Origin: Bacteroidia bacterium
GTDB lineage: Bacteria > Bacteroidota > Bacteroidia > J057
Assembly (NCBI GenBank): GCA_030430205.1
Contig: JAUIGE010000003.1
Coordinates: 62,001-126,000 of the forward strand
Direction of reading: 5' to 3'
DNA: 64,000 nt
Position numbers and translations under genes: made by a program. A model generated the notes under the pieces. That model did not search any database and was not told where the DNA came from. It worked only from the letters and a program-made list of their open reading frames with translations. Below, one piece after another: positions 51,273-60,255 of this stretch (positions are counted from its first letter, which is position 1; every line of letters starts with the position of its first letter).

Positions 51273-53597
51273 CTAAAATATTTGAACTTCAGCGAATTCT
51301 AATTCACTAAATATTGTTGAGATTATTGACTCACTAATCTCGCTTAGCTCAGCTGTTTCTTTTCCTGGAAAAATATCTTCGTAGGTACTGATGATTTTAT
51401 TTGTTTGAATTAAAATCTCAGGATTTTCTGACATTCCGAAGAACTCATTTTCAATGAAAAAACTGATTATTTCCTGGTACAATTCAGTGATTCTGTTTTT
51501 CTTCGTTCGACCATAATATGCAATGAAGGCTAAATTCATCTCTGCTTCATCAATCCCAAGAAAGTCACAAATTATTTTCCAATCATTTTTCCGTTTGGGA
51601 ATCACAAATGCCTCGTCTGTCATGCTGTCTTTTTCGATAATATATCTTTGCTCGAAATACTGTTTATGTGAATATGAAATACCTCGTCTGTTCAATTGGG
51701 TGTATAATTCTGGATATTCCGCAAGACGAGTCTGATAATTTCTTATGCTTTCAGAAATTTCTGAATACTTTTCTAGAATGTCCCCTTCATCAATTAATTT
51801 ATCCAAGTCTGATTTTAGCAAAAATTGATCTCCAACCTTCAAATTTTCGGCTTTTGCCTCTATAATGGAGTTTCGCTTAATGTAGACTTTTGAAGTGGAT
51901 TTGAGATCGATTTCCCCATGAATATTGGACTTAATTTGAATTATTCTAGCTTCTGCCCTCTTATCATTTTTTTGGATTTCAACGATCTCCTCCTCATTTC
52001 TGTATTCATCATCGTAATCCGTTGAATCATACTCTTCCTCTTGTAGGACTAATTTTTTCTTTAAATACTTCGAATTATATCCTTTTACTAGTCCCTTAAT
52101 TTCTTGAATGGTATTTTCTTTAAGAGCTTTATATTGGTCAATGTGTTTTGAATAATTGGGATCAAGAATTGATCTGGCAGAACCAATGATGCTACTCCAA
52201 TGAAATCTAATTGTGTGGTATTTCACCCAAGGTTGATAACTGTAAAAAATGAAATCGGGTATAATTATTTGAAATCTCGTGTTACTTAGATGAAGGTTAG
52301 TTTGATCAATAATACTGAACCCATTAAACAGGTAAATAGGCTCAGAATCTTTCCAATGAATACTAGTTTCAGTCACAAATTCTAAGCTATCCTTTAAAAT
52401 CATAGCATAGCTTCTTAATTCGGTCATTATAACTCTAAGTTTATCGCCTGAACGACCTACTAGCTTAGGAAGCAGGATCTTTTGTACATCATTTTCTTGA
52501 AAAAACTTTTCAATCCAATTTAAGTCATGTAACTCTGATATGATTTGCTCGAAATGTTTAATAATTGGTCTATCTACAAGACTTGGATAATCAATAGAAA
52601 ACCGTTCTATCCACCATTGTTTGGCTCTCCCTTGGTTTATACACATCAGCCAATACTTTGGAAATGGAACTTCGAAGCGATTCAATTCTAAGCATTTCCA
52701 ATCTTCCTTTAGAGTCTGCAATAATGAATACAATTGTAAATTGTGGTTAGTATCAAAAACCGTAAAATTGTCATACTTCCACAAACGAATATCTACTCCC
52801 TCTTTTTCTCCTGGATACAAGTTTAATTCATCCTCTGAGTTTGGATCACAAAAGAATCTACTGTTGAATTTTAAACTGAACCTTTTTCTTGAAACTTCCC
52901 GCAGGTATGAGTGAGCCCGCCTTGCATAAGGAAAGATCAATTGTAGTTGCAAGGAGATATTCTCTTGTTTTAATTGTTTTTCTAAGTCTGCAGCTTCATC
53001 TTCATCCATTTTACCGTCAACAAAAAGCAGTATTTCCTTAATGTAATCATTGGATTCTATGCAAGAAAGCGTAAGTATTTTAGGTGACTCCAAATCAATA
53101 AGTCTTGGTTTTTTAAAAAGGTCAACTTGACGAATTGCTTTGAAAATTTCAAATGAGTTATGAATGCCTTGAGAATCATTAAAGGTTCTGATTTGATCAA
53201 TTTTGAAAAATGGCAAGAATTTTTGCCTGCCTGTGAGTATTCCATTTTGCCATCGATCTATGTTCAATTTCGAATGGTCAAAATGAATGATGTAATCCAA
53301 TGGTTCATCTAATTGCATTTTCGGCCGTGGCCTGAAAAAATCAAAAAGGCCTGTGTTTTGATCAGGGCAGGGAGAATTTTCATTTGATAATTCGATTAAT
53401 ATTGAAAGTACTCGAATATATTTCCAGGAAATATTTACAAATTCACTATCATATTCTGGCAGAGTCAAAATCAATTCTGAACATTCAGACTCCATAAATC
53501 TCCAAAACCAGCAACCAATTTCCTTAAGCCTAGGATTTTCTCCTATCCCTATTGCTTTAGTAACAGCTATATGAAAGTCATTAAAACCTACTTCCAT
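51273..53597 (-). CDS. Unknown 774-aa protein, DrmE candidate
   Basis: No domain recognised. Placed directly before drmA, where class 2 DISARM loci carry drmE, and similar in size; I cannot confirm the family from memory of sequence. Visible segments: IVSYPYARRA-type text (QLIFPYARRAHSYLREVSRK), GRSGDKLRVIMTELRSYAMI, WSSIIGSARSILDPNYSKH, then a very acidic linker at about 515-540 (EEEYDSTDYDDEYRNEEE) and a small beta-rich domain with KVYIKRNSIIEAKAENLKVG, ending with two helical units (WKIICDFLGIDEAEMNLAFI; RITELYQEIISFFIENEFFG). No P-loop or nuclease motif is seen. Its start overlaps the NERD-helicase gene by 10 bases. Confidence 0.72.
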   Translation of the reverse strand: MEVGFNDFHIAVTKAIGIGENPRLKEIGCWFWRFMESECSELILTLPEYDSEFVNISWKYIRVLSILIELSNENSPCPDQNTGLFDFFRPRPKMQLDEPLDYIIHFDHSKLNIDRWQNGILTGRQKFLPFFKIDQIRTFNDSQGIHNSFEIFKAIRQVDLFKKPRLIDLESPKILTLSCIESNDYIKEILLFVDGKMDEDEAADLEKQLKQENISLQLQLIFPYARRAHSYLREVSRKRFSLKFNSRFFCDPNSEDELNLYPGEKEGVDIRLWKYDNFTVFDTNHNLQLYSLLQTLKEDWKCLELNRFEVPFPKYWLMCINQGRAKQWWIERFSIDYPSLVDRPIIKHFEQIISELHDLNWIEKFFQENDVQKILLPKLVGRSGDKLRVIMTELRSYAMILKDSLEFVTETSIHWKDSEPIYLFNGFSIIDQTNLHLSNTRFQIIIPDFIFYSYQPWVKYHTIRFHWSSIIGSARSILDPNYSKHIDQYKALKENTIQEIKGLVKGYNSKYLKKKLVLQEEEYDSTDYDDEYRNEEEIVEIQKNDKRAEARIIQIKSNIHGEIDLKSTSKVYIKRNSIIEAKAENLKVGDQFLLKSDLDKLIDEGDILEKYSEISESIRNYQTRLAEYPELYTQLNRRGISYSHKQYFEQRYIIEKDSMTDEAFVIPKRKNDWKIICDFLGIDEAEMNLAFIAYYGRTKKNRITELYQEIISFFIENEFFGMSENPEILIQTNKIISTYEDIFPGKETAELSEISESIISTIFSELEFAEVQIF

Positions 53598-55267
53598 TGA
53601 ATCAGTTTTAAGTCGTCCATTGCTCTTGTAGCACCAATATAATTTTGAGTTTTTGATGCAGACTCAAAATTATCTGTAAATAGATAAACAGAACTTGTTT
53701 CGAGTCCACGATACTTTATTGGAGTAGTATACCTGATTTTTGTTGATGCGATGCAAACATTCTGCTCTGTCAGTTCTTCCAACTCAGATTTGAAAAAATC
53801 GTTTACTAAAATGTTAAAGTCAAATAAAATTTTGGAGTTAACTAAGATCACCTTTTCACCATTTGTATACCTCGAATCATTGACAATTTCTTGAACGATT
53901 TTAATTTTGGATTCTTCACTTGTGACCTCGACAATTGAGTGCTTGAATTGATTGATTAGAGCTGTGCTAGACTTTTTCAGAATTGTGTTGGAGATATCAC
54001 CAATTGTTGGGTTTTGTATGCAACGAAAGTTTGAATCAAATAAATAATGTGTGAACCCAAGGTCAATGAAATAATCAGCATACCATGAAATATCTGTAAA
54101 GTCTTGTCTGACTGTTTGGTTAGGGTCAAATAATATCAATAATTTCGGCTCTTCGGATTTCTTCTCAAGAGATTCTATAAATTCGGCAAGACCCTTATCC
54201 AGATACTCTTGAGCCTCATCGAAAATAACAAAGTCAATATCAGCGCCAATCGAATCTATAGATATTTGCTGACTAAATATTTTAAAAGCAATTGAGTTCG
54301 AGTCCAACCGATAGTCATTTGTAATAATGTTTTCTAGTTTTTTTCGAACCAATTTGTTTGCGCAAAAGACTATTCCTCTATGTTGCTTCAACAAGTTTTC
54401 CGCAAGGTATTTGGTAGCCAATACTGTTTTACCGGTTCCGGGAGCTCCTTGAACTAAAACACATCGATTTCGCCGAAGGCCTTTGAGTGTTTCATAATTT
54501 TCATTGAGTATAATTTCCGATATTATCTTATCTGGATTATATCCATATGAAGTTTGATTTGGAAACAATTCAGATTTTATTCTTTTGATTTCTTTTGTCT
54601 TTAATTCAGGATATGTAGAGAAAAGATTTTTATTGATTTTTTCCAGTGATTTATTCGGATATAGTTCCTTTCGAACCCTTCTTCTTGAGCGTATTCCTAA
54701 TTCTGATATGAATTGAAAAAACGATTCGTTGATAGCTCGAAAATCTGTACTGGTATTCAAATGCCCGAAATCCTTTTTCGAATAGAATAGATAGTCGTAT
54801 CCTTCTAATTGTGGTCCCAAGAGCTTGAACCCAGCTTCGTGAGGTAGTACAACTGCACGATACACGAATATCTTTGAGCTTATTAAATTCCTAAAACTAT
54901 GAATGTATTCTTTTGCTTGATTAAATGGATTTTGTGTTTCGTACTCTCCTTGGCTATTGTAAGAGTAGTAAACGTCATTCCCATCAACTCTAAGTCCTCC
55001 TCCTTTGACTTCAATCACGAGTAAACCGTGCTTTGACAGCAGTATAAAATCAACTTGACCTTCCACTTTTCCTTCACTACCCGGATTTTTAGATAAGTTA
55101 TAATTGTGCTTTAAATACCAGGTTTCATCTGGAACAAGATTCAGCTCGTTAAATTGCAAGAATTGCCTATAAACCCAGATTTCCCCCTCAAGAGCTGAGC
55201 CATCTTTTTTGGTAATAACCTGCTCTAAGCCGTTACTTGGATAATTATCGATGAAATGTATTGGCAT
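53588..55267 (-). CDS. NERD nuclease - superfamily 1 helicase fusion protein
   Basis: 559-aa two-domain protein. Residues about 25-130 form a NERD (nuclease-related) domain with the PD-(D/E)XK-type triad Asp73 and Glu86-x-Lys88 in GQVDFILLSKHGLLVIEVKG. From about 255 a DUF2075/UvrD-like ATPase core follows: Walker A GAPGTGKT at 275-282, Walker B VIFDEAQEYL with DEAQ at 351-354, and a final motif NYIGATRAMDDLKLIQW. All catalytic residues are present, so it could cut or unwind DNA or RNA. It is not one of the standard DISARM genes. Its ATG overlaps the methyltransferase stop by one base (TAATG on the minus strand), so the two are tightly coupled. Confidence 0.85.
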   Translation of the reverse strand: MPIHFIDNYPSNGLEQVITKKDGSALEGEIWVYRQFLQFNELNLVPDETWYLKHNYNLSKNPGSEGKVEGQVDFILLSKHGLLVIEVKGGGLRVDGNDVYYSYNSQGEYETQNPFNQAKEYIHSFRNLISSKIFVYRAVVLPHEAGFKLLGPQLEGYDYLFYSKKDFGHLNTSTDFRAINESFFQFISELGIRSRRRVRKELYPNKSLEKINKNLFSTYPELKTKEIKRIKSELFPNQTSYGYNPDKIISEIILNENYETLKGLRRNRCVLVQGAPGTGKTVLATKYLAENLLKQHRGIVFCANKLVRKKLENIITNDYRLDSNSIAFKIFSQQISIDSIGADIDFVIFDEAQEYLDKGLAEFIESLEKKSEEPKLLILFDPNQTVRQDFTDISWYADYFIDLGFTHYLFDSNFRCIQNPTIGDISNTILKKSSTALINQFKHSIVEVTSEESKIKIVQEIVNDSRYTNGEKVILVNSKILFDFNILVNDFFKSELEELTEQNVCIASTKIRYTTPIKYRGLETSSVYLFTDNFESASKTQNYIGATRAMDDLKLIQWK

Positions 55268-57021
55268 TATTTCATGTTTGATGTTGTCGAGATTTTGTTA
55301 ATCGCATAAAGAGCAAAAAGCTGCTCCATCGGCACCTCTGATTTATGCTTGAAAACTCTCATCGAGTTCTGCCTAAACATTTCTTGATCAAAATTCATTG
55401 AATCAATTCTCTCCCGAACTGTTTCAATTAACTCAATTGGACACATGAAGGAACTATTCCCTTTATTATGTTCATATAAGATTTGCAATGTTTGACTATC
55501 TGGAATTCTTTCTGAGAAGCCATTATTTATGTAGTTAACAAATTGCTTCCCATTCTCAATAGCGAAAAGGATTTTTTCTATTTTCTCAAAGAAATAATCT
55601 GGAACAGATTGATTAGGGTATCCATGCCCATTGCCGTACTGTATTGACGTCCTCCATTTGCTTGTCTCCGCGGGCGTTTCTCCAATTTTGTAATTTGATA
55701 GAGTTACGGTTATGTTTCCATACTTAAATGGATGACGTCTGAATCTGGCACCTGGATTCCTTTTTGGTCTTTCATTAAACACTCTTGGAGAAAATGTATT
55801 AAGATTGGTAACAGACTTCAATTTATCGGCATTAATTCTGAAACTTTGAGCCTTTGATTTAAAGCCAATTTCATCAGAGAGTTTTTTAGATAACGCTTTG
55901 CTTACCGTAGGGCAAACTGCATTACCCACTAGTCTCTTCTTTGCATTGGACTTCCCAATGAACTGATATGTTATAGGAAATCCCATTAAGCAGGCCATTT
56001 CACGTATAGTCGGAATTCTATATTCCCCATCTCCTTTCCTCCCGTACTCAGATGGATAGATAATTGCTTCTCTAGAAGTCCCAATATTGGTAGCTGTAAT
56101 GGTTCGACTTGGTCTTGAAAGCTTTTCAGGAAATGACATTCTTCCCATGAATGGGTGATTGGTCTTTAGGTATCTTGATTGTTCCCAATGTATTTCATAC
56201 AATCCACTGTCATAGAAATGGTCCGTAACCTCTGAGAGGGTCAAGGTGATATGAGGGTAAATAGGGTCTTTTACTTCTCTATTCGATTTCTTAGAATTTG
56301 GGCCAGGCAGAACATCCATAACATCTCCAAGTGTTATCCAACGTTTTAATCCTATGATTTCCCCTTTCTCTCCATGAGTTACCTTAGGTATAATCGGTGT
56401 TGACTTTGCGATATTTTCACTAGTAATTAATCGTTTTCTTACCTGAGGGCAGCCGTAGTCTGAAGAAATTAAAACTTTGCTATGTCCCTTTATGTTGATG
56501 GCTACATCTTTACCTGAATACCCCAAACCCTCAGCCCAATCCATTAGATTCAAGTCCTGAAATGTGTATCGGTCTTGAAGATATTTGGCTGAGTTTGTGA
56601 CATTTTCCATGAACCAGGCTTCTAGAATAGAATCTTTAGAATATTTCTTAACCACGATAATCCTTAAAAATGTCTCCGTCAAGCGGACCCCTAATGATTT
56701 GTCTGACTTACCTGATTTATTAGAATTGGAAAAAGAAACGCATGGAGGACTCCCAATAATTATGTTTGTATTTGGTAGTTTCTCAATTTGCTCGATATCA
56801 TCCTCGAAATCGAGAACATTTTTAACAGTACAATTGAGACCGTAGTTAAAGTTAAAAGTATTAATTGCAGGTTGCCAACTATCTATCCCATGTATGATTT
56901 TATATCCATGCAGGAAAAATCCGGAAGAAAATCCACCTGCCCCACAAAATATGTCCATCACAGTTTTGTTGCCATTATTGCTCAACAATTTATTTGGTTC
57001 ATTTTGTATATAAGCCTCCAT
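55267..57021 (-). CDS. drmMII: DNA (cytosine-5) methyltransferase, DrmMII type
   Basis: 584-aa C5-cytosine methyltransferase, first gene of the DISARM-like operon. Motif I DIFCGAGGF at 23-31; motif IV SPPCVSFSNS with catalytic Cys94; motif VI ENV at 139-141; motif VIII QVRKR at 193-197; target-recognition region about 200-345; motif IX RPSRTITATN; motif X GNAVCPTVSKAL at 366 on. A 200-residue C-terminal extension (RRHPFKYGNITVTLSNYKIG and following) matches no domain I know and may contact the other DISARM proteins. In DISARM the methyltransferase marks host DNA as self. Upstream lies a TTTACA-N5-TGTAAA palindrome. Confidence 0.9.
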   Translation of the reverse strand: MEAYIQNEPNKLLSNNGNKTVMDIFCGAGGFSSGFFLHGYKIIHGIDSWQPAINTFNFNYGLNCTVKNVLDFEDDIEQIEKLPNTNIIIGSPPCVSFSNSNKSGKSDKSLGVRLTETFLRIIVVKKYSKDSILEAWFMENVTNSAKYLQDRYTFQDLNLMDWAEGLGYSGKDVAINIKGHSKVLISSDYGCPQVRKRLITSENIAKSTPIIPKVTHGEKGEIIGLKRWITLGDVMDVLPGPNSKKSNREVKDPIYPHITLTLSEVTDHFYDSGLYEIHWEQSRYLKTNHPFMGRMSFPEKLSRPSRTITATNIGTSREAIIYPSEYGRKGDGEYRIPTIREMACLMGFPITYQFIGKSNAKKRLVGNAVCPTVSKALSKKLSDEIGFKSKAQSFRINADKLKSVTNLNTFSPRVFNERPKRNPGARFRRHPFKYGNITVTLSNYKIGETPAETSKWRTSIQYGNGHGYPNQSVPDYFFEKIEKILFAIENGKQFVNYINNGFSERIPDSQTLQILYEHNKGNSSFMCPIELIETVRERIDSMNFDQEMFRQNSMRVFKHKSEVPMEQLFALYAINKISTTSNMK

Positions 57022-57548
57022 TTGGTCAAATTTCTACTTTTTCTAACTTTATTTACATTTTGTGTAAACAGGACTATTCCATTTACCCATTACCATAAAA
57101 TAAGAACATTTCTCCAGGATTACCTTTAATCTTGTCAATACCTTCATTAAAAAAGGATGATGGAAATACTAATACTAAATTAATTCCACATTCAGGCATC
57201 GGCATCCAGACTCAGACCCCCAATATCCAAAAAATCCGCAGCCCCTCAAACTCATTTTCCTCCCAACAAGAAAAATACTAAAAATAAGCTCCCCGCCCCC
57301 ACCCAAATCAACCCCCCTCACCCAACCCATTCCCCTAAAACCATATAGCACATAGAAGCCCATATAAGCCCCCCATTCCACCCAGCTTAAATGAACTAAA
57401 TGCCCTTTTATGGTTCAAAAATACAGCCCTCATTGAAAACGGAATGTTTATAGAAAACCCTCCTCCTCCTACAAACATTACCGTAATTTCCCCTTTCTGT
57501 TCATTTCCGGTTTATGAGAAAATTCCATTTTTAATTTTACCTTAGGGT
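57022..57548. other. Intergenic region between the DISARM-like operon and lodA-like gene
   Basis: 527 bases without a credible gene. The left part is AT-rich and should hold the promoter of the DISARM-like operon (minus) with a palindrome at 57052-57068. The middle (57225-57385) is strikingly C-rich on the plus strand, with a G-quadruplex-type motif on the minus strand at 57312-57335. The right part should hold the lodA-like promoter. A 68-codon open frame here (57175-57381, minus) is Gly/Trp-rich low complexity and looks spurious. Confidence 0.7.
57052..57068. promoter_or_regulatory. Candidate operator palindrome upstream of the DISARM-like operon
   Basis: A perfect inverted repeat, TTTACA-N5-TGTAAA, centred 39 bases before the ATG of the methyltransferase, where a repressor or activator could control the whole operon. 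No regulator gene is adjacent. Six-base arms in AT-rich DNA can occur by chance. Confidence 0.4.
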
Positions 57549-60251
57549 ATGAAAAGAAGAGACTTCATCCAAAAATCCCTTTCTGCTGGCATCCTGCTTG
57601 CTGGCATGCCTGTCCTGGACTTGTTTGCGGCGGGCAGTTTGCCCATGATTCCGTTGGGAGCGATAGATTCAGGTGTCAGGAAAAAGATGCTTGCGCTGCT
57701 GCAGTGGATGCAGGAGCAGGGTTGGCAGGCCTTTTTGAAAAAGGAGTTGGGGATAGATGTCGCCCTGCTAGGCGGCGATCTGAACGACCTCTCCCAGCCC
57801 CTACCAGACATAGAATCCATCACCCGCAAGGCGGGCATAGAAGACTTTGGCGGCGACAAACTCATAGAGCCGGGCTCTCCCTCGCTGAGTCTGTTGTACC
57901 ATATCCTGGCTTCGCCCCGCGTCAAATCGAGCCATATCAAGGCCTATCCGGCCCTGACGCAGCTCGATGATATCGAAAATTACATTTATGCCTTTGTGGA
58001 TGTGGGCCGATACCCTTACCAGGCGGGCGGGCAATCCAATATATTTTTGGCGGTGCTGGCCTATGAATACAGGCCTGCCTATAAGGTGCCTCCGCTGGAC
58101 TTCTGGAAGCGCGATGGGAAGACCTTTGCGAAAATGGTGTATTCCCGCTGCGGCATCGCCCGAACGGGCACCCATGCGGACCATTACGATGCCGAAAACC
58201 GCTCCTTTACCAATCTTCCGGCAGAGGAGGGTGCCGAAAAGGCTGTGGCTGTCATGCCTGCGAGATATGGCTTGTTTCTGGTAGAATTGGTGGATGCCAA
58301 CAGCAGCGAGCTTCAGATCATGAACCAGCAAAGCGCCGAAAGCACCAATCTGGGGCCCCGCTATTTTATCAACCCGATCCGGAAGATCGGCAATAGCGCG
58401 GAGGTGGAGGTCGAGTTTGGCGAGTTTCATATCAATGAAAAACTGCAGAAAATAACGACCTACAGCTATGAGGGCGTAGGCTTCACCTTTGATGATGATT
58501 TGAATTTCAATAGGCCGCCTTTTATCCGGATCAGCTCCTCCAACAGCTTAGGCAAAAAACTGCCCATGCATGCCACCGATCAGGAGATGGTGAAACTGAC
58601 ACAGGCGGGTTCGAGCGTGCTGCTCAGCTCTGTGCCCGGAGACCTGATCCGGGAGGCCAGGCAATACGGCAGGCAGATCAGCTTTAAGATCACGGGTGCC
58701 TGGGATAAAAAGGGAAACAGGCGATACAGCGCATTAAAAATGCCCAATGAAGCGGGCAGCGATGCCGTCAACTTTGTGATCGCAGATATCATTGGCCGCA
58801 AGCGGCGGGAAACCACGGCCTTTAAAGAGCCGAAAATAGCGCCCCTTTTTGCCAACATTAAGTTTGAGGTAGATGACAACAATGAGGTAAAACATATCGA
58901 TGGGCTCAGCTATTCGGGCAGTAAGTTTGAGGAAAAAATCAACCAGGGCGAATACCGCGCCCTCTTATTTGAAGACAGCATCTGTGATGGCTGCGTCTCT
59001 GCCCGTATCATCCATAAGGGCGACAGCAAAAACATGGCATTGGAACGGCAGATTTTGCCTGCCTTCTCGCTGGTGACAGCGCCCGACTTTTTCCCCTATG
59101 CCGACAGCAACGACATCCGCGCCTACTACCAATCCCTGCCCGATGTGAATACCGACCAGGATTTCCTCGAAGGCGGCAGCATGAACCTCAGCGGGATCAG
59201 GCAAAGGGGCAATCCCATGCTGATCGACCCTTTTACCCAAAAACAGGCGTTTGCAGATAGCTGGGAGGAGGATAAAAGCTTTGACACCCTCACGGCTGTG
59301 ATTGGCGCGGGCAGCCGCATGACTGCGGGCAGGGAAGGCGATGCCTTCCAATTCAATTTTCAGCGAAAATACCGGGCGACCAGCTTTCTGCCGGATACCG
59401 GCACGGGGGTGTTTTTTCCCGGATGGGATGTCACCTACTCCGGCGACCCCAAAAATCCCTATTTCGCGACCTACGGTCTGGGCTCTCCTTTTCCGGAGGA
59501 CATGAAGCTCTGCGCCGCTGCCAACGGCATGTGGCCGGTTACCTCGCCCGATGCGGGCAGGACCTTCCAGGGCTCCCTGGAGCCGCTCTACCTGGGCAGA
59601 AAGCCCAATACGGCCATTCCCCTTATGGATCGGGAGATCGGGCTGAACAGGCATTCTCCCTATGTCAAGGACCATCGCGAAAAAGAAAGCTATGGTTGGG
59701 ATGGCGAGCAGGGCCCCTATCTGGAGGTTCGGGACGGCACCATCATGATCAATTATACCGATATCAACCGGGCGGACTACCTCCAGAATTTGCTGGACCC
59801 GAAGATCGGTTTTGATATGTCGCAGCTGCGCAATCTCGAAAGCAGTGAGCTGATCCACCGGATGGACTGCCAGCGAAAGCTGATTAAGGAAATCGACCAC
59901 AAGGCGGTTTGGAAAACCAAACTATGGCTGGTAGCTGCCGCCAAAGTGACGGACTGGAGCAAAGTCCAGGACTTTAAATGTCTGCCCCAAGCAGAGATTT
60001 TTGATGGGCTGGATATCGCGCATCGCCAAAATCCCCAGCTCAAAGGAGCGGGCTACCTCTATGTCTATGTGTTGGCGGGCAAAAATAAGCATGAGCCGCT
60101 CGGAGAGCTGGACCCTTATGACAAGGCGCGCAAGCGCAGGATCCTGAGCTGCGACAACATCTGGATATGCCAGGTGACTCGGGATGAGGTGGCTTATTTC
60201 CCCATCAAAAAAGGCAAAGCAGGGAAATGGGTGTCGAAGTCTTTTAAATAA
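57549..60251 (+). CDS. LodA/GoxA-like CTQ-dependent amino-acid oxidase, Tat-exported
   Basis: 900-aa oxidase of the LodA family, whose members oxidise amino acids (lysine epsilon-oxidase, glycine oxidase), releasing H2O2 and ammonia. The cofactor cysteine tryptophylquinone is built from a Cys and a Trp in the chain: Cys655 in KLCAAANGMWPVTSPD and Trp717 in YGWDGEQGP, spaced 62 residues, close to the 65 of LodA. The N-terminus has a twin-arginine signal (KRRDFIQKSLSAGILLAGMP). The chain is longer than LodA (about 730 aa), mainly in the N-terminal half. The partner flavoprotein gene follows after 4 bases. Likely outside the cytoplasm, possibly antibacterial through peroxide. Substrate unknown. 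Confidence 0.87.
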   Translation: MKRRDFIQKSLSAGILLAGMPVLDLFAAGSLPMIPLGAIDSGVRKKMLALLQWMQEQGWQAFLKKELGIDVALLGGDLNDLSQPLPDIESITRKAGIEDFGGDKLIEPGSPSLSLLYHILASPRVKSSHIKAYPALTQLDDIENYIYAFVDVGRYPYQAGGQSNIFLAVLAYEYRPAYKVPPLDFWKRDGKTFAKMVYSRCGIARTGTHADHYDAENRSFTNLPAEEGAEKAVAVMPARYGLFLVELVDANSSELQIMNQQSAESTNLGPRYFINPIRKIGNSAEVEVEFGEFHINEKLQKITTYSYEGVGFTFDDDLNFNRPPFIRISSSNSLGKKLPMHATDQEMVKLTQAGSSVLLSSVPGDLIREARQYGRQISFKITGAWDKKGNRRYSALKMPNEAGSDAVNFVIADIIGRKRRETTAFKEPKIAPLFANIKFEVDDNNEVKHIDGLSYSGSKFEEKINQGEYRALLFEDSICDGCVSARIIHKGDSKNMALERQILPAFSLVTAPDFFPYADSNDIRAYYQSLPDVNTDQDFLEGGSMNLSGIRQRGNPMLIDPFTQKQAFADSWEEDKSFDTLTAVIGAGSRMTAGREGDAFQFNFQRKYRATSFLPDTGTGVFFPGWDVTYSGDPKNPYFATYGLGSPFPEDMKLCAAANGMWPVTSPDAGRTFQGSLEPLYLGRKPNTAIPLMDREIGLNRHSPYVKDHREKESYGWDGEQGPYLEVRDGTIMINYTDINRADYLQNLLDPKIGFDMSQLRNLESSELIHRMDCQRKLIKEIDHKAVWKTKLWLVAAAKVTDWSKVQDFKCLPQAEIFDGLDIAHRQNPQLKGAGYLYVYVLAGKNKHEPLGELDPYDKARKRRILSCDNIWICQVTRDEVAYFPIKKGKAGKWVSKSFK

Positions 60252-60255
60252 TCCC

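Noticed and set aside
57175-57381. 68-codon minus-strand frame rich in Gly and Trp
   Set aside because: It is the translation of the C/G-skewed tract; low complexity and no plausible gene context.
58965-59900. 311-codon open frame on the minus strand
   Set aside because: Antisense to the LodA-like oxidase, across its cofactor region; no domain.
60184-60255. Upstream extension of the LodB-like gene
   Set aside because: It lies inside the 3' end of the LodA-like gene; the FAD motif begins right after the ATG at 60256.
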